Positions 27,760-35,924 of a stretch of DNA of 64,000 nt are shown here, piece by piece; the first letter of the stretch is position 1; each line of letters opens with the position of its first letter. A model generated the notes under the pieces. That model saw only the letters and a program-made list of their open reading frames with translations. It was not told where the DNA came from and ran no database searches. The position numbers were made by a program, and so were the translations under genes. This DNA is from Providencia sp. R33 (GTDB taxonomy: Bacteria; Pseudomonadota; Gammaproteobacteria; Enterobacterales; Enterobacteriaceae), in NCBI RefSeq assembly GCF_019343475.1, contig NZ_CP072453.1, positions 1,178,001-1,242,000 on the forward strand, given 5' to 3'.

Positions 27760-28114
27760 GTTTTCAATCCTAGAGCTGAAATTGTGCAGAATGTCGCACA
27801 ACCATGTAAAACATTAAAATGATAAATAATGCTAGGTTATAAGTTTTTGTGTATTGATTACTCAGGGGTATTATACGCAATAATCGCTGGTTTTCTGGGG
27901 AGTAGGACATTTGAGGCAAACTTCAGGAAAACACACTGCAAGTTGGTGTTTATGGTGTGGAAAATCAAAAAAAAGGATAAGTTAAAAATTAAAGAGTGAT
28001 AAATATTCCGAGAATTTAACTTAAGTTTTTCTCTGGGTGTGAAAAACCAGCACAATCATGGTTTATTTTTACATTTTGCTGGTTTGCCATGGATTATGCT
28101 GGGAGGGAAATTTG
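27760..28114. other. Upstream region of the ECF operon
   Basis: These 355 bases contain the queH terminator (28044-28085) and presumably the ECF operon promoter. I looked for TPP, cobalamin and preQ1 riboswitch signatures on the minus strand and found none that I could support. Confidence 0.45.
28044..28085 (-). terminator. Probable queH terminator
   Basis: A 9-bp stem (AAACCAGCA / TGCTGGTTT) with a 24-base loop is followed on the minus strand by further T residues (TGCTGGTTTTTC). It begins 30 bases after the queH stop. The large loop makes it weaker than average. Confidence 0.55.
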
Positions 28115-28759
28115 CTATGGTGTGTAATACAGAACGCCTATTTTAATAATATCTCGCCCTTGGGACTTTCGATGTTTATTTGTATCTCTCAATGAGTAGA
28201 TGCAGCCACAGTATTCTTGTTGATAAAACTGTTCACGTTTACTTATTTCGATCATCCGGGCGGAGCCGCCTTTTTTGCGCCAATTATAGTCCCAATATTC
28301 CATACCTTCATAAGGCGCAACGGCACGTTTCCCGCAATCATTGATTTGCTGCATATCTTTCCAACGCGAGATCCCAAGTGAACTGGAAATCACAGAAAAT
28401 CCATTTTCGGCGGCATACAAAGCCGTGCGCGCAAAACGCATGTCAAAACACATTGTGCAACGGATCCCGCGTTCAGGTTCATCTTCCATTCCTTTCGCGC
28501 GTTCAAACCAATTATCAGTATCATAATCAGCATCAATAAATGGAATATTATGTTTTTGAGCAAAGCGAATGTTTTCTTCTTTGCGGATTAAATATTCTCT
28601 TTTAGGATGGATGTTAGGGTTATAAAAGAAAATTGTATAATCAATACCAGAGGCTTGAATAGCTTCCATGACTTCCCCTGAGCAAGGGGCACAGCAGGAG
28701 TGCAATAACAGTTTGCTGGCATTTGCAGGTAAAGTGAGTTTTTCTCGAGTTATATTCAT
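28115..28759 (-). CDS. queH: Epoxyqueuosine reductase QueH
   Basis: This protein of the DUF208/QueH family performs the last step of queuosine tRNA modification, reducing epoxyqueuosine. It is a non-homologous replacement for QueG. The cysteine motifs HSCCAPCSG (about 20-28), RCTMCFDMR (near 100) and EYCGC (near 183) can bind the Fe-S cluster and metal. The length of 214 is typical. It is probably monocistronic, with its own terminator. Confidence 0.88.
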   Translation of the reverse strand: MNITREKLTLPANASKLLLHSCCAPCSGEVMEAIQASGIDYTIFFYNPNIHPKREYLIRKEENIRFAQKHNIPFIDADYDTDNWFERAKGMEDEPERGIRCTMCFDMRFARTALYAAENGFSVISSSLGISRWKDMQQINDCGKRAVAPYEGMEYWDYNWRKKGGSARMIEISKREQFYQQEYCGCIYSLRDTNKHRKSQGRDIIKIGVLYYTP

Positions 28760-29013
28760 AAAAATTTCTTATGTTGAGTCTGTTTGCTGGCAGTATAAAA
28801 CAATCAGATAGAAATTAAAGTAATAACCGCTGCTGATTAGTATTGAAAATGTAATGCCAGGGCGAATAAAAATCACAAACCTAATACTGGATAGGGTTAT
28901 TAACAAAAGAGTTGATGTAATTGTTTGCTTCTTAACTAATGAGCCAATAACATGTTTTAAAATAAGTTATTTTGCTACTCACAAAAAATTGCTAGTTTTA
29001 CAGGGAAAAATCT

Positions 29014-29466
29014 ATGAGTCACGTTGACCCCACATTAATCATTCTTTTGGTCTTAGCAGGGTTAGGGATTATTAGCCATAATATGACCGTAACACTTGCC
29101 ATGTTATTTTTATTGGTTGTCCGAATAACACCACTAAATAATTATTTCCCTTGGATTGAAAAGTATGGGTTAACCATCGGGATCCTGATTTTAACTATTG
29201 GGGTCATGGCGCCCATTGCGAGTGGTAAAATCAGTGCGGGTGAAGTACTGGGCTCATTTTTGAATTGGAAATCCATTCTGGCAATCGTCATTGGTATCGC
29301 GGTTTCTTGGTTAGGGAGCCGTGGAGTGGCTTTAATGTCAAACCAACCTTCGACCGTTGCTGGGCTGCTTGTTGGCACCGTGATCGGGGTTGCTTTATTT
29401 AGAGGTGTGCCTGTTGGGCCATTAATTGCAGCAGGGATATTGTCATTATTAATTGGGAAGTCTTAA
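29014..29466 (+). CDS. yeaL: YeaL-like DUF441 inner-membrane protein
   Basis: The 150-residue protein has four hydrophobic helices, with GLTIGILILTIGVMAPIASGKIS in the middle (about 50-72, abbreviated) and a glycine-rich C-terminus. It matches the DUF441 family of small membrane proteins (E. coli YeaL, 148 residues). The function is unknown. tmcA begins seven bases after its stop, so they are likely co-transcribed. Confidence 0.85.
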   Translation: MSHVDPTLIILLVLAGLGIISHNMTVTLAMLFLLVVRITPLNNYFPWIEKYGLTIGILILTIGVMAPIASGKISAGEVLGSFLNWKSILAIVIGIAVSWLGSRGVALMSNQPSTVAGLLVGTVIGVALFRGVPVGPLIAAGILSLLIGKS

Positions 29467-29473
29467 TCGTCTC

Positions 29474-31495
29474 ATGAATGATTTGCTGTCTGCCTGCGTA
29501 GAACAGCTGCGTATATTTGGTTTTCGTCGCTTATTGGTTTTATCTGGCGATGATGAATGGGTTACTCAGCAATTACTTGAACTACAAACCCGCTTAACAG
29601 GGGATTGGGTAACGCTTTCTTCAGAATTACCCAATAGTGAGCGACCAGAAAATGCCCACTTATTGCTGGGGCGTGAGTTCTTGCATGGTGTTTTTGATGC
29701 ACGCAGAGGCGTTCACAGTGAAGCGCTTGCCATGCTATCAGGCACGTTAAAGGCAGGAAGCTTGCTGGTCTTTTGTACTGTGCTGCAAGAGGTTTGGCCG
29801 AACCATCCAGATATAGATAGCTTACGCTGGAATGAACAGCATGGCATTATTCCAACGCCCAATTTTGTTCACCATTTACAACGCACGATGAGTAACTCGG
29901 AAGGCATTATCTTTTACCAGCAAGGTAAGAACCCAAACATAAAATTGCTGAATAATTATCCTACTTGGGTACCGCCTACAGGGCAATTAACAACGCAACA
30001 GCAACAAGTATTGAACCAATTATTATCTGCTACCACTGGTGTTTGGGGGATCATTGCGCCAAGAGGCCGTGGGAAATCAACGGTAGCAGGTCAGCTTATA
30101 CAACAATGGCAAGGGGAGTGTTGGTGTTGTGCTCCCGCTAAAGTATCTACTGAAGTTTTGGCGCAACATGCGGTGAAACCTCTGCATTTTTGGGCACCAG
30201 ATGCATTGCTCGCTTATTGCCAAGCGGGTAATAACATAGCAGCTGATTGGCTGATTATTGATGAAGCCGCAGCTATCCCAAATTATATGTTACGCCAATT
30301 GGTTGGTTATTTTCCTCGTGTATTATTGACGACCACGGTTGATGGCTATGAAGGGACTGGGCGCGGGTTTATGTTGAAATTCTGTACAAGCTTGCCGACT
30401 TTCACTCTATTATCCCTTGATGAGCCTATTCGTTTTGCGCGCCATGACCCGCTCGAAAATTGGCTAAATCAGGCGCTGCTATTGCAAGAGCCAAGTTCGA
30501 CTTTTGTACCGCATGCGATCATTGAATATCAACCGATTAGCCAAGGTGAATTGGTAAAAGATGAAAGCAAATTAGCGTCCTTTTATGGCTTATTAATGAG
30601 CGCTCATTATCGAACCTCACCATTAGATTTACGCCGCTTATTAGATGCAACAAAACAGCATTTTATGACCGCGTTCAGCCAACAAAGTGATGAGCGTTAT
30701 TTAGGGGCGCTATGGATGGTGGATGAAGGATTATTAGATGAATCGTTGAGTTGGCAAATTTGGGCGGGACTACGTCGCCCACGTGGGAACTTAGTTGCCC
30801 AATCATTAGCCGCGCACAGTTATTTTCCACAAGCGGCACAGTGGAAATCGCGACGGGTGATGCGCATTGCTGTCGATACACATTATCGTCGACAGCAAAT
30901 TGGCCTGACATTACTTGAGCAGCAAAAACAGGATTGTATCGCACAAGATATTGATTTCCTTTCTGTTAGTTTTGGTCTAACGCCTGATTTGCTTAAGTTT
31001 TGGCAAATAGCTGGGTTTAGTGTTATTCGTATTGGGTCACAGAAAGAAGCCAGCAGCGGGTGTTATACGGCGATGGCCATTTTACCGCTTTCACCAAGAG
31101 CTAGGCAATTATGTAAATACGGTGAAATCTTACTTGAGCGAGATCTCTACTGGCGAACAGATTTAGCTGAATTCCCTTTTTGTCCAACGGATGAGCAGCA
31201 ACTGGCAGAAGAGGATTGGGTTGAACTTATTGGTTTTAGTGAGTTTAAGCGGCCAGTTTCAGCCAGCCAAAGTGCCATTTTACGCCTTTTAGCTCAGGTT
31301 TCTGATCCTGCACCTCTTTTACGAAATTATTTTGAGCAAGGGCAGCCATTGGCGAAAATTTGTGAAGAATTTAAGCTGACAGGGCAGAAACAGTGGTTAA
31401 ACAGTGCGAGACAGCAGGTTGGTATTTTTATTAGGCAATACCAGCCAGCATTATTAGCAGAAGTTGTGCAAAAGGTTACTACTTCTTGTCCTTAG
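29474..31495 (+). CDS. tmcA: tRNA(Met) cytidine acetyltransferase TmcA
   Basis: TmcA makes N4-acetylcytidine at the wobble base of elongator tRNA-Met, using acetyl-CoA and ATP. The protein is 673 residues from the ATG at 29474 (E. coli 671). Walker A is APRGRGKSTVAG and Walker B LIIDEAAAIP. The GNAT domain lies around 440-540 (VMRIAVDTHYRRQQIGLTLL). The upstream TTG in yeaL is unlikely. Its last 17 bases overlap the convergent ypfN. Confidence 0.93.
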   Translation: MNDLLSACVEQLRIFGFRRLLVLSGDDEWVTQQLLELQTRLTGDWVTLSSELPNSERPENAHLLLGREFLHGVFDARRGVHSEALAMLSGTLKAGSLLVFCTVLQEVWPNHPDIDSLRWNEQHGIIPTPNFVHHLQRTMSNSEGIIFYQQGKNPNIKLLNNYPTWVPPTGQLTTQQQQVLNQLLSATTGVWGIIAPRGRGKSTVAGQLIQQWQGECWCCAPAKVSTEVLAQHAVKPLHFWAPDALLAYCQAGNNIAADWLIIDEAAAIPNYMLRQLVGYFPRVLLTTTVDGYEGTGRGFMLKFCTSLPTFTLLSLDEPIRFARHDPLENWLNQALLLQEPSSTFVPHAIIEYQPISQGELVKDESKLASFYGLLMSAHYRTSPLDLRRLLDATKQHFMTAFSQQSDERYLGALWMVDEGLLDESLSWQIWAGLRRPRGNLVAQSLAAHSYFPQAAQWKSRRVMRIAVDTHYRRQQIGLTLLEQQKQDCIAQDIDFLSVSFGLTPDLLKFWQIAGFSVIRIGSQKEASSGCYTAMAILPLSPRARQLCKYGEILLERDLYWRTDLAEFPFCPTDEQQLAEEDWVELIGFSEFKRPVSASQSAILRLLAQVSDPAPLLRNYFEQGQPLAKICEEFKLTGQKQWLNSARQQVGIFIRQYQPALLAEVVQKVTTSCP

Positions 31496-31667
31496 GCCAG
31501 TCATCTTCATCATCCCACAGGTGGTTATTGTCTTTGTGGGGAGGAACCTCGGGTTTATCATCCAGAAACTTTTTAGGGTCAAGCTTCATCATTTCTTTGA
31601 CGGAATTCCAAATCAGCCCAACCAAGAGAAGCGGAATTATCCACCAATAGTCTGCTAGCCATTGCAT
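31479..31667 (-). CDS. ypfN: YpfN, small UPF0370 membrane protein
   Basis: This 62-residue protein has one membrane helix (WWIIPLLLVGLIWNSVKEMM) and the family C-terminus KFLDDKPEVPPH...WDDEDDWPKD, which matches E. coli YpfN. Its function is unknown. It is convergent with and overlaps the tmcA 3' end by 17 bases. In E. coli it also neighbours dapE and tmcA. Confidence 0.88.
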   Translation of the reverse strand: MQWLADYWWIIPLLLVGLIWNSVKEMMKLDPKKFLDDKPEVPPHKDNNHLWDDEDDWPKDKK

Positions 31668-31902
31668 TTTTTATCACCATTTATCATTTTTACTTTGTCG
31701 CTGTGTTAGTTATATAACGTTATACCACTAATGAGAACGGCGTGATATAAACCAACGATTTCACTGATGGGTTTAAACAGGGAAAAGCGACTTTTCATTA
31801 AACCCGTTTACGATTACAGTATATCATTGATATTACGGTGAGTTACCATATGTTTATCAGGGTTTTACTTTGGTACGAGTTTGCAAGGGAGCTCAGGCAA
31901 AT

Positions 31903-32295
31903 TTGAAAAAAATCCTTCTTATTATACTCGGTTGGCTGGCTGTGGCGCTTGCATTTGCAGGCGTGGTGTTGCCTGTTTTACCCACAACACCATTTTTATT
32001 ATTAGCTGCATGGTGTTTTTCACGCTCTTCACCCCGTTTTCATTATTGGCTTTTGTATCGTTCTTGGTTTGGTGGTTATCTACGTCATTGGCAGAAGCAC
32101 AAAGGGTTACCAAAAGGCGCTAAACCTAAGGCAATTATTTTGATTTTACTCACTTTTTCATTATCGATTTGGGTTGTGAGCTATTTGTGGTTGAAAATCG
32201 GTTTGCTTGGCTTACTTTGCTGGCTGCTTATTTTTATGTATCGGCTTCCTGTCGTTGATGAGCCCATACCGATGCGTGATAAAACAACCCCATAG
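31903..32295 (+). CDS. ybaN: YbaN-like DUF454 inner-membrane protein
   Basis: The 130-residue protein begins MKKILLIILGWLAVALAFAG (TTG start) and has the family motif PVLPTTPFLLLAAWCFSRSSPRFH, abbreviated here to its centre at about residues 25-45. It has three or four helices. The TTG at 31903 matches the E. coli start, though a TTG at 31870 is also in frame. The function of DUF454 is unknown; some copies neighbour heme or porphyrin genes. Confidence 0.8.
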   Translation: MKKILLIILGWLAVALAFAGVVLPVLPTTPFLLLAAWCFSRSSPRFHYWLLYRSWFGGYLRHWQKHKGLPKGAKPKAIILILLTFSLSIWVVSYLWLKIGLLGLLCWLLIFMYRLPVVDEPIPMRDKTTP

Positions 32296-32349
32296 GCCAA
32301 CAATATCTGGTTTATGGGGTGTTTAATAAAAATAAAGGGGGGTTAAGCG

Positions 32350-33018
32350 TTACTCTGGAATTTTTATATAATGGTTAAAAATATAATATAAGTTACTGAT
32401 TAACCAGTCCTTTCCTAAAATATCTTCTTGTTCTAACACTTGTTTGATAACATCTGGCGTCAACAATTGTTCAGCTTCGTGTGAAAGTGGCCAATAGCTA
32501 ATATGCCAAGGCTCGTAGGCAACACCTGCATCTTTTGCTGTGAAAGGGCGGTAAAAATCAAAAGTGGCCATATTGTCTGACAGCCAATCATTTAATTGAG
32601 CTAGGTAACCACCCGTTTCATACTCCCAAGGCTCTAATTGCAATGTTTGCCCAGCAGGAATGCGCAATGGGTCATAAACGTCAACTTCAGTTCCCCAATG
32701 ATGGCGGCTTGCTCCAGGCAATGCAGACCAATGCAAGATAGCTTCACACAGTTCGCCTTCTGAAAGTTTTTTAATATCAAGGGGCTGGCTGTGAGTGTCT
32801 AGAACAGGGCGCTTACCCGAAAACTTCTCATTCCATATCAGTTGTTGCCGTGAAAAATCACGAAATGCACTTGCGGATTGTAATTTAAAGCCAGCTTTTG
32901 CTGCGGCTTGCTGCATCGCAAGGAAAGCTTTGGTTGCATTAAATTGTAAACGATGAGGACCACCAAGGGTGACTAAGTGGTCCGTCGAACGGCCTGTCAG
33001 CATTTCAATGGTGATCAT
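32350..33018 (-). CDS. M15-family D-alanyl-D-alanine carboxypeptidase
   Basis: This 222-residue zinc peptidase has the M15 VanY-type signatures SRHHWGTEVDVYDP (the His and Asp zinc ligands, about 105-118) and EPWHISYW (the catalytic Glu and third His, near 170). No signal peptide is visible, so it may act in the cytosol on recycled muropeptides or leave by another route. Its ATG overlaps the dapE stop by four bases (ATGA). The neighbour makes diaminopimelate, so both concern cell-wall peptides. Confidence 0.85.
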   Translation of the reverse strand: MITIEMLTGRSTDHLVTLGGPHRLQFNATKAFLAMQQAAAKAGFKLQSASAFRDFSRQQLIWNEKFSGKRPVLDTHSQPLDIKKLSEGELCEAILHWSALPGASRHHWGTEVDVYDPLRIPAGQTLQLEPWEYETGGYLAQLNDWLSDNMATFDFYRPFTAKDAGVAYEPWHISYWPLSHEAEQLLTPDVIKQVLEQEDILGKDWLISNLYYIFNHYIKIPE

Positions 33019-34142
33019 AGGATCAGTAGCTCCATTATTCGTTCATAAATCAGAGCTAGCTGTTGTAAATCCTCCACGCTGACGCATTCATCAACTTTAT
33101 GGATGGTGGCGTTGAGAGGCCCTAATTCGATGACTTGCGTACCCATTTGCGCAATAAAGCGGCCATCAGAAGTTCCACCGCTGGTGGATAATTCAGCAGT
33201 GCGGCCTGTTAATTCTTGGATTGCTTGTAAGGTTGCTGAGACTAGCTTGCCACTATCCGTTAAGAATGGTTGCCCAGATAACGACCATTCAATTCTATAT
33301 TTTAAACCATAGCGCGATAGCATCTCCGTGACCCTGTCACGAATGAGTGTATCGGTTAGTTCTGTACTAAAACGGAAGTTAAACTGAATAAATAACTCCC
33401 CTGGAATGACATTACTTGCCCCCGTACCAGCACGAATATTGGCAATTTGCATCGTGGTTGCAGGGAAAAATGCATTGCCATTATCCCATGTTGTCGCGGT
33501 TAACTCTTGCAAAAAGGCCGCAGCACGATGGACAGGGTTATCGGCAAGGTGCGGGTAGGCAACGTGGCCCTGTGTGCCAAGTATCGTTAAATTAGCGGTA
33601 ATAGAACCACGGCGCCCATTTTTGATGATATCACCGAGCTTCGATTGGCTCGATGGCTCACCCACTAAGCAATAATCAACTGTTTCGTTACGCTGCATCA
33701 GCGCTTCGACAACCTTGACAGTGCCGTCGTGGGCATCAGCCTCTTCATCAGAGGTAATTAAAAAGGCTAGGCGACCTTGATGGTTAGGGTGTTTTTCAAC
33801 GAAGCGCTCTGCGGCGACAATCATTGCAGCAACAGAACCTTTCATATCTGCAGCGCCGCGACCATATAGATGTTGATTAATAATGGTCGGGGTAAATGGC
33901 GGTGTTTGCCAATTTGCGCTATTTCCTGCTGGGACAACGTCGGTGTGACCTGCAAACGCGAGTGTTACACCGGAGCCACGATGTGCCCAAAAATTGAGTG
34001 TATTACCAAATGGCATTGACTCGACAGTGAAACCTATCTTTTTTAGGCGCTCAGCTAATAAAACTTGGCAGCCTTGGTCATCAGGGCTAACTGAGGGGCG
34101 TGAGATGAGCTCTTTTGCTAATTGAATTACAGGACAATCCAT
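33015..34142 (-). CDS. dapE: Succinyl-diaminopimelate desuccinylase DapE
   Basis: DapE cleaves N-succinyl-L,L-DAP in the lysine/DAP pathway. The di-zinc ligand motifs are AGHTDVVPAGN, GRGAADMKG and TSDEEADAHDG. The ATG at 34142, with AGGTGA upstream, gives 375 residues, equal to E. coli. A GTG nine bases earlier is an alternative. Upstream lies yffB at 14 bases; downstream the M15 peptidase gene overlaps. The three probably form one transcript. Confidence 0.95.
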   Translation of the reverse strand: MDCPVIQLAKELISRPSVSPDDQGCQVLLAERLKKIGFTVESMPFGNTLNFWAHRGSGVTLAFAGHTDVVPAGNSANWQTPPFTPTIINQHLYGRGAADMKGSVAAMIVAAERFVEKHPNHQGRLAFLITSDEEADAHDGTVKVVEALMQRNETVDYCLVGEPSSQSKLGDIIKNGRRGSITANLTILGTQGHVAYPHLADNPVHRAAAFLQELTATTWDNGNAFFPATTMQIANIRAGTGASNVIPGELFIQFNFRFSTELTDTLIRDRVTEMLSRYGLKYRIEWSLSGQPFLTDSGKLVSATLQAIQELTGRTAELSTSGGTSDGRFIAQMGTQVIELGPLNATIHKVDECVSVEDLQQLALIYERIMELLIL

Positions 34143-34155
34143 TTCTATCACCTAA

Positions 34156-34527
34156 CTACTGAGTAAAAGTGTGGTAGTCATCAGCACTAAAACCGACTAA
34201 ATAGCGGTTATCAGCGGAAACTAACACAGGGCGTTTAACCATTGCTGGCTCTGCGAGTAAAACTTTTTTTGCACTTGTTGCATCAACAACTGCATTTTTT
34301 TGCTCATCACTGAGTTTGCGCCAAGTGGTACCACGCTTGTTCACCAAGACTTCCCAATCTATGTGCTCCATAAATGTAGTGAGTAAGGCGTCGTCTAGGC
34401 CATCAACACGATAATCATGGAATTGGTAGTCGATCCCGTTGTCTTCTAAGTAGCGACGTGCTTTTTTGATCGTGTCACAGTTTTTAATTCCGTACATAAT
34501 ATAAGGAGAAGAAGGGGATTTAGACAT
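34156..34527 (-). CDS. yffB: ArsC/Spx-family protein YffB
   Basis: The 123-residue thioredoxin-fold protein has a single candidate cysteine in YGIKNCDTIKKARRYL, followed by the ArsC-family pattern NKRGTTWRKL and VKRPVLV. It is the E. coli YffB orthologue by position before dapE. The reported family chemistry is glutathione-dependent reduction, but the substrate is unknown. Confidence 0.88.
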   Translation of the reverse strand: MSKSPSSPYIMYGIKNCDTIKKARRYLEDNGIDYQFHDYRVDGLDDALLTTFMEHIDWEVLVNKRGTTWRKLSDEQKNAVVDATSAKKVLLAEPAMVKRPVLVSADNRYLVGFSADDYHTFTQ

Positions 34528-34705
34528 ACAATTTTCCTCGGAAGCGAATGATTTACCTTACATAATGCGGGAAAATGTATTATGGGTCTACCCCCAACAA
34601 TACAAATAAAAGCAGGTATTTATTTCGATGGCTATAATAGATATTCGGTACAATCATAATTACTAATATTTACTATATAATGTATAATTGAATAGTTTAT
34701 ATCGG

Positions 34706-35326
34706 TTATTTTGAGCGCATATAAATTAAACTAGCTTCAAGTCGTGAACGCACCCGCAATTTTTTTAGAATATTTCGAATGTGTACTTTAACGGTTTCTT
34801 CAGAAATAAAAAGTAACTTGGAAATTTCTCTATTCTTTAAACCTGCGGCAAGTTCATGCAAAATTTCACATTCCCTCCGTGTTAAGGTAGATAGTGGGTC
34901 ATTAGATTGATGGCGGGTCATTAAATGTTGATAAATTTTTTCGCTGAATACATGTTGCCCCGCTGATGCTTTTTTCATGCTGTAATATAGCATATCTAGC
35001 TCACTACTTTTTAATAAATAGCCTTGAGCGCCTGCATCAATAGCGCCATAAATATCCGTTTTGATTGTCGATGCAGATAAAACTAATAAATAGCTATTTA
35101 AGCACTGCTTTCGTAGCATTCGAATAGTTTCAAAAGTTTTATTGCCATGCATGTTGGTATCTATCATGATAAGGTCGGGTTGTAGATTTGTCGCGAGACT
35201 TAAGGCTTCGGTACAATTACAGCTTTCGGCCATCACAACGAAATGTTCGTCGGTATTGATGAGCTGACGCAATCCAAAGCGTATAATAGGGTGCTCATCA
35301 ACAATCATTACTGTGTAATTAGACAT
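34706..35326 (-). CDS. NarP/NarL-type response regulator, no partner kinase nearby
   Basis: The 206-residue protein has an N-terminal receiver (VMIVDEHPIIRFGLRQL; phosphoacceptor Asp in LIMIDTNMHG; Lys in YLLKSS) and a C-terminal LuxR-type helix-turn-helix (LTRRECEILHELAAGLKNREISK, abbreviated). It resembles NarP most. The acidic pair is D-E instead of D-D, and TN follows the phosphoacceptor. The ATG at 35326 has AAGGAA upstream. The in-frame extension to 35473 is AT-rich leader. It diverges from maeB, and no sensor kinase is adjacent. Confidence 0.85.
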   Translation of the reverse strand: MSNYTVMIVDEHPIIRFGLRQLINTDEHFVVMAESCNCTEALSLATNLQPDLIMIDTNMHGNKTFETIRMLRKQCLNSYLLVLSASTIKTDIYGAIDAGAQGYLLKSSELDMLYYSMKKASAGQHVFSEKIYQHLMTRHQSNDPLSTLTRRECEILHELAAGLKNREISKLLFISEETVKVHIRNILKKLRVRSRLEASLIYMRSK

Positions 35327-35924
35327 AGAAGGTTCCTTTGTTATGTCTGAAACGTCACTAACTACTTGGACAGGAGTGATAAAAATAATCACTATTTTGA
35401 CGTTAATATAGGCATTTTTATTATTTAATATGCAAATGACTATATGTTTGATATGTATAATATTGTTTGACATTACTGAGGTAAAATATATGAATCGTAA
35501 TTTTACTGTGATTTTAAAATAACTTTTGCTGGTTTTTGATAATACATTAAATTTGGGAAATTAATATCGGTAATTTGAATAATTTAAATGATATTTCAGG
35601 AATGATAAGAATAAAATTAATTAATATATAATTAATGTATTAATTAAGTGATGAATTAAAATGTCATCTCGTTATTAATAAAAATAATTATATTCATGAT
35701 GCAATTGTTTTTCCATTCAATTTATTAACAACTGTTTTCACAATCTAGGCGGAAAAATGCTGCTCAACAACACATAAAAATGCAGATATTTCATCCTCCT
35801 GTTGCTGCAAATTCCTGCTTATCAAAAGATTTTTCTGGAAATTGCCAGCATGATCATGATTTGCTAGTGAGATGTGTTTATACTGTTATCGCTCTTACCT
35901 TACCTATTTTGAAAGGACTTGACG
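35327..35924. other. Long AT-rich region between the response regulator and maeB
   Basis: Nearly 600 bases carry the two divergent promoters. The central part (35580-35700) is almost pure AT, with repeated TTAATTAA-type words. No FNR or NarL consensus site stood out by eye, and there is no convincing ORF. Confidence 0.45.

Noticed and set aside
27858..28055. 65-codon ORF upstream of the ECF operon
   Set aside because: AT-rich, poor composition, no ribosome site; more likely leader sequence.
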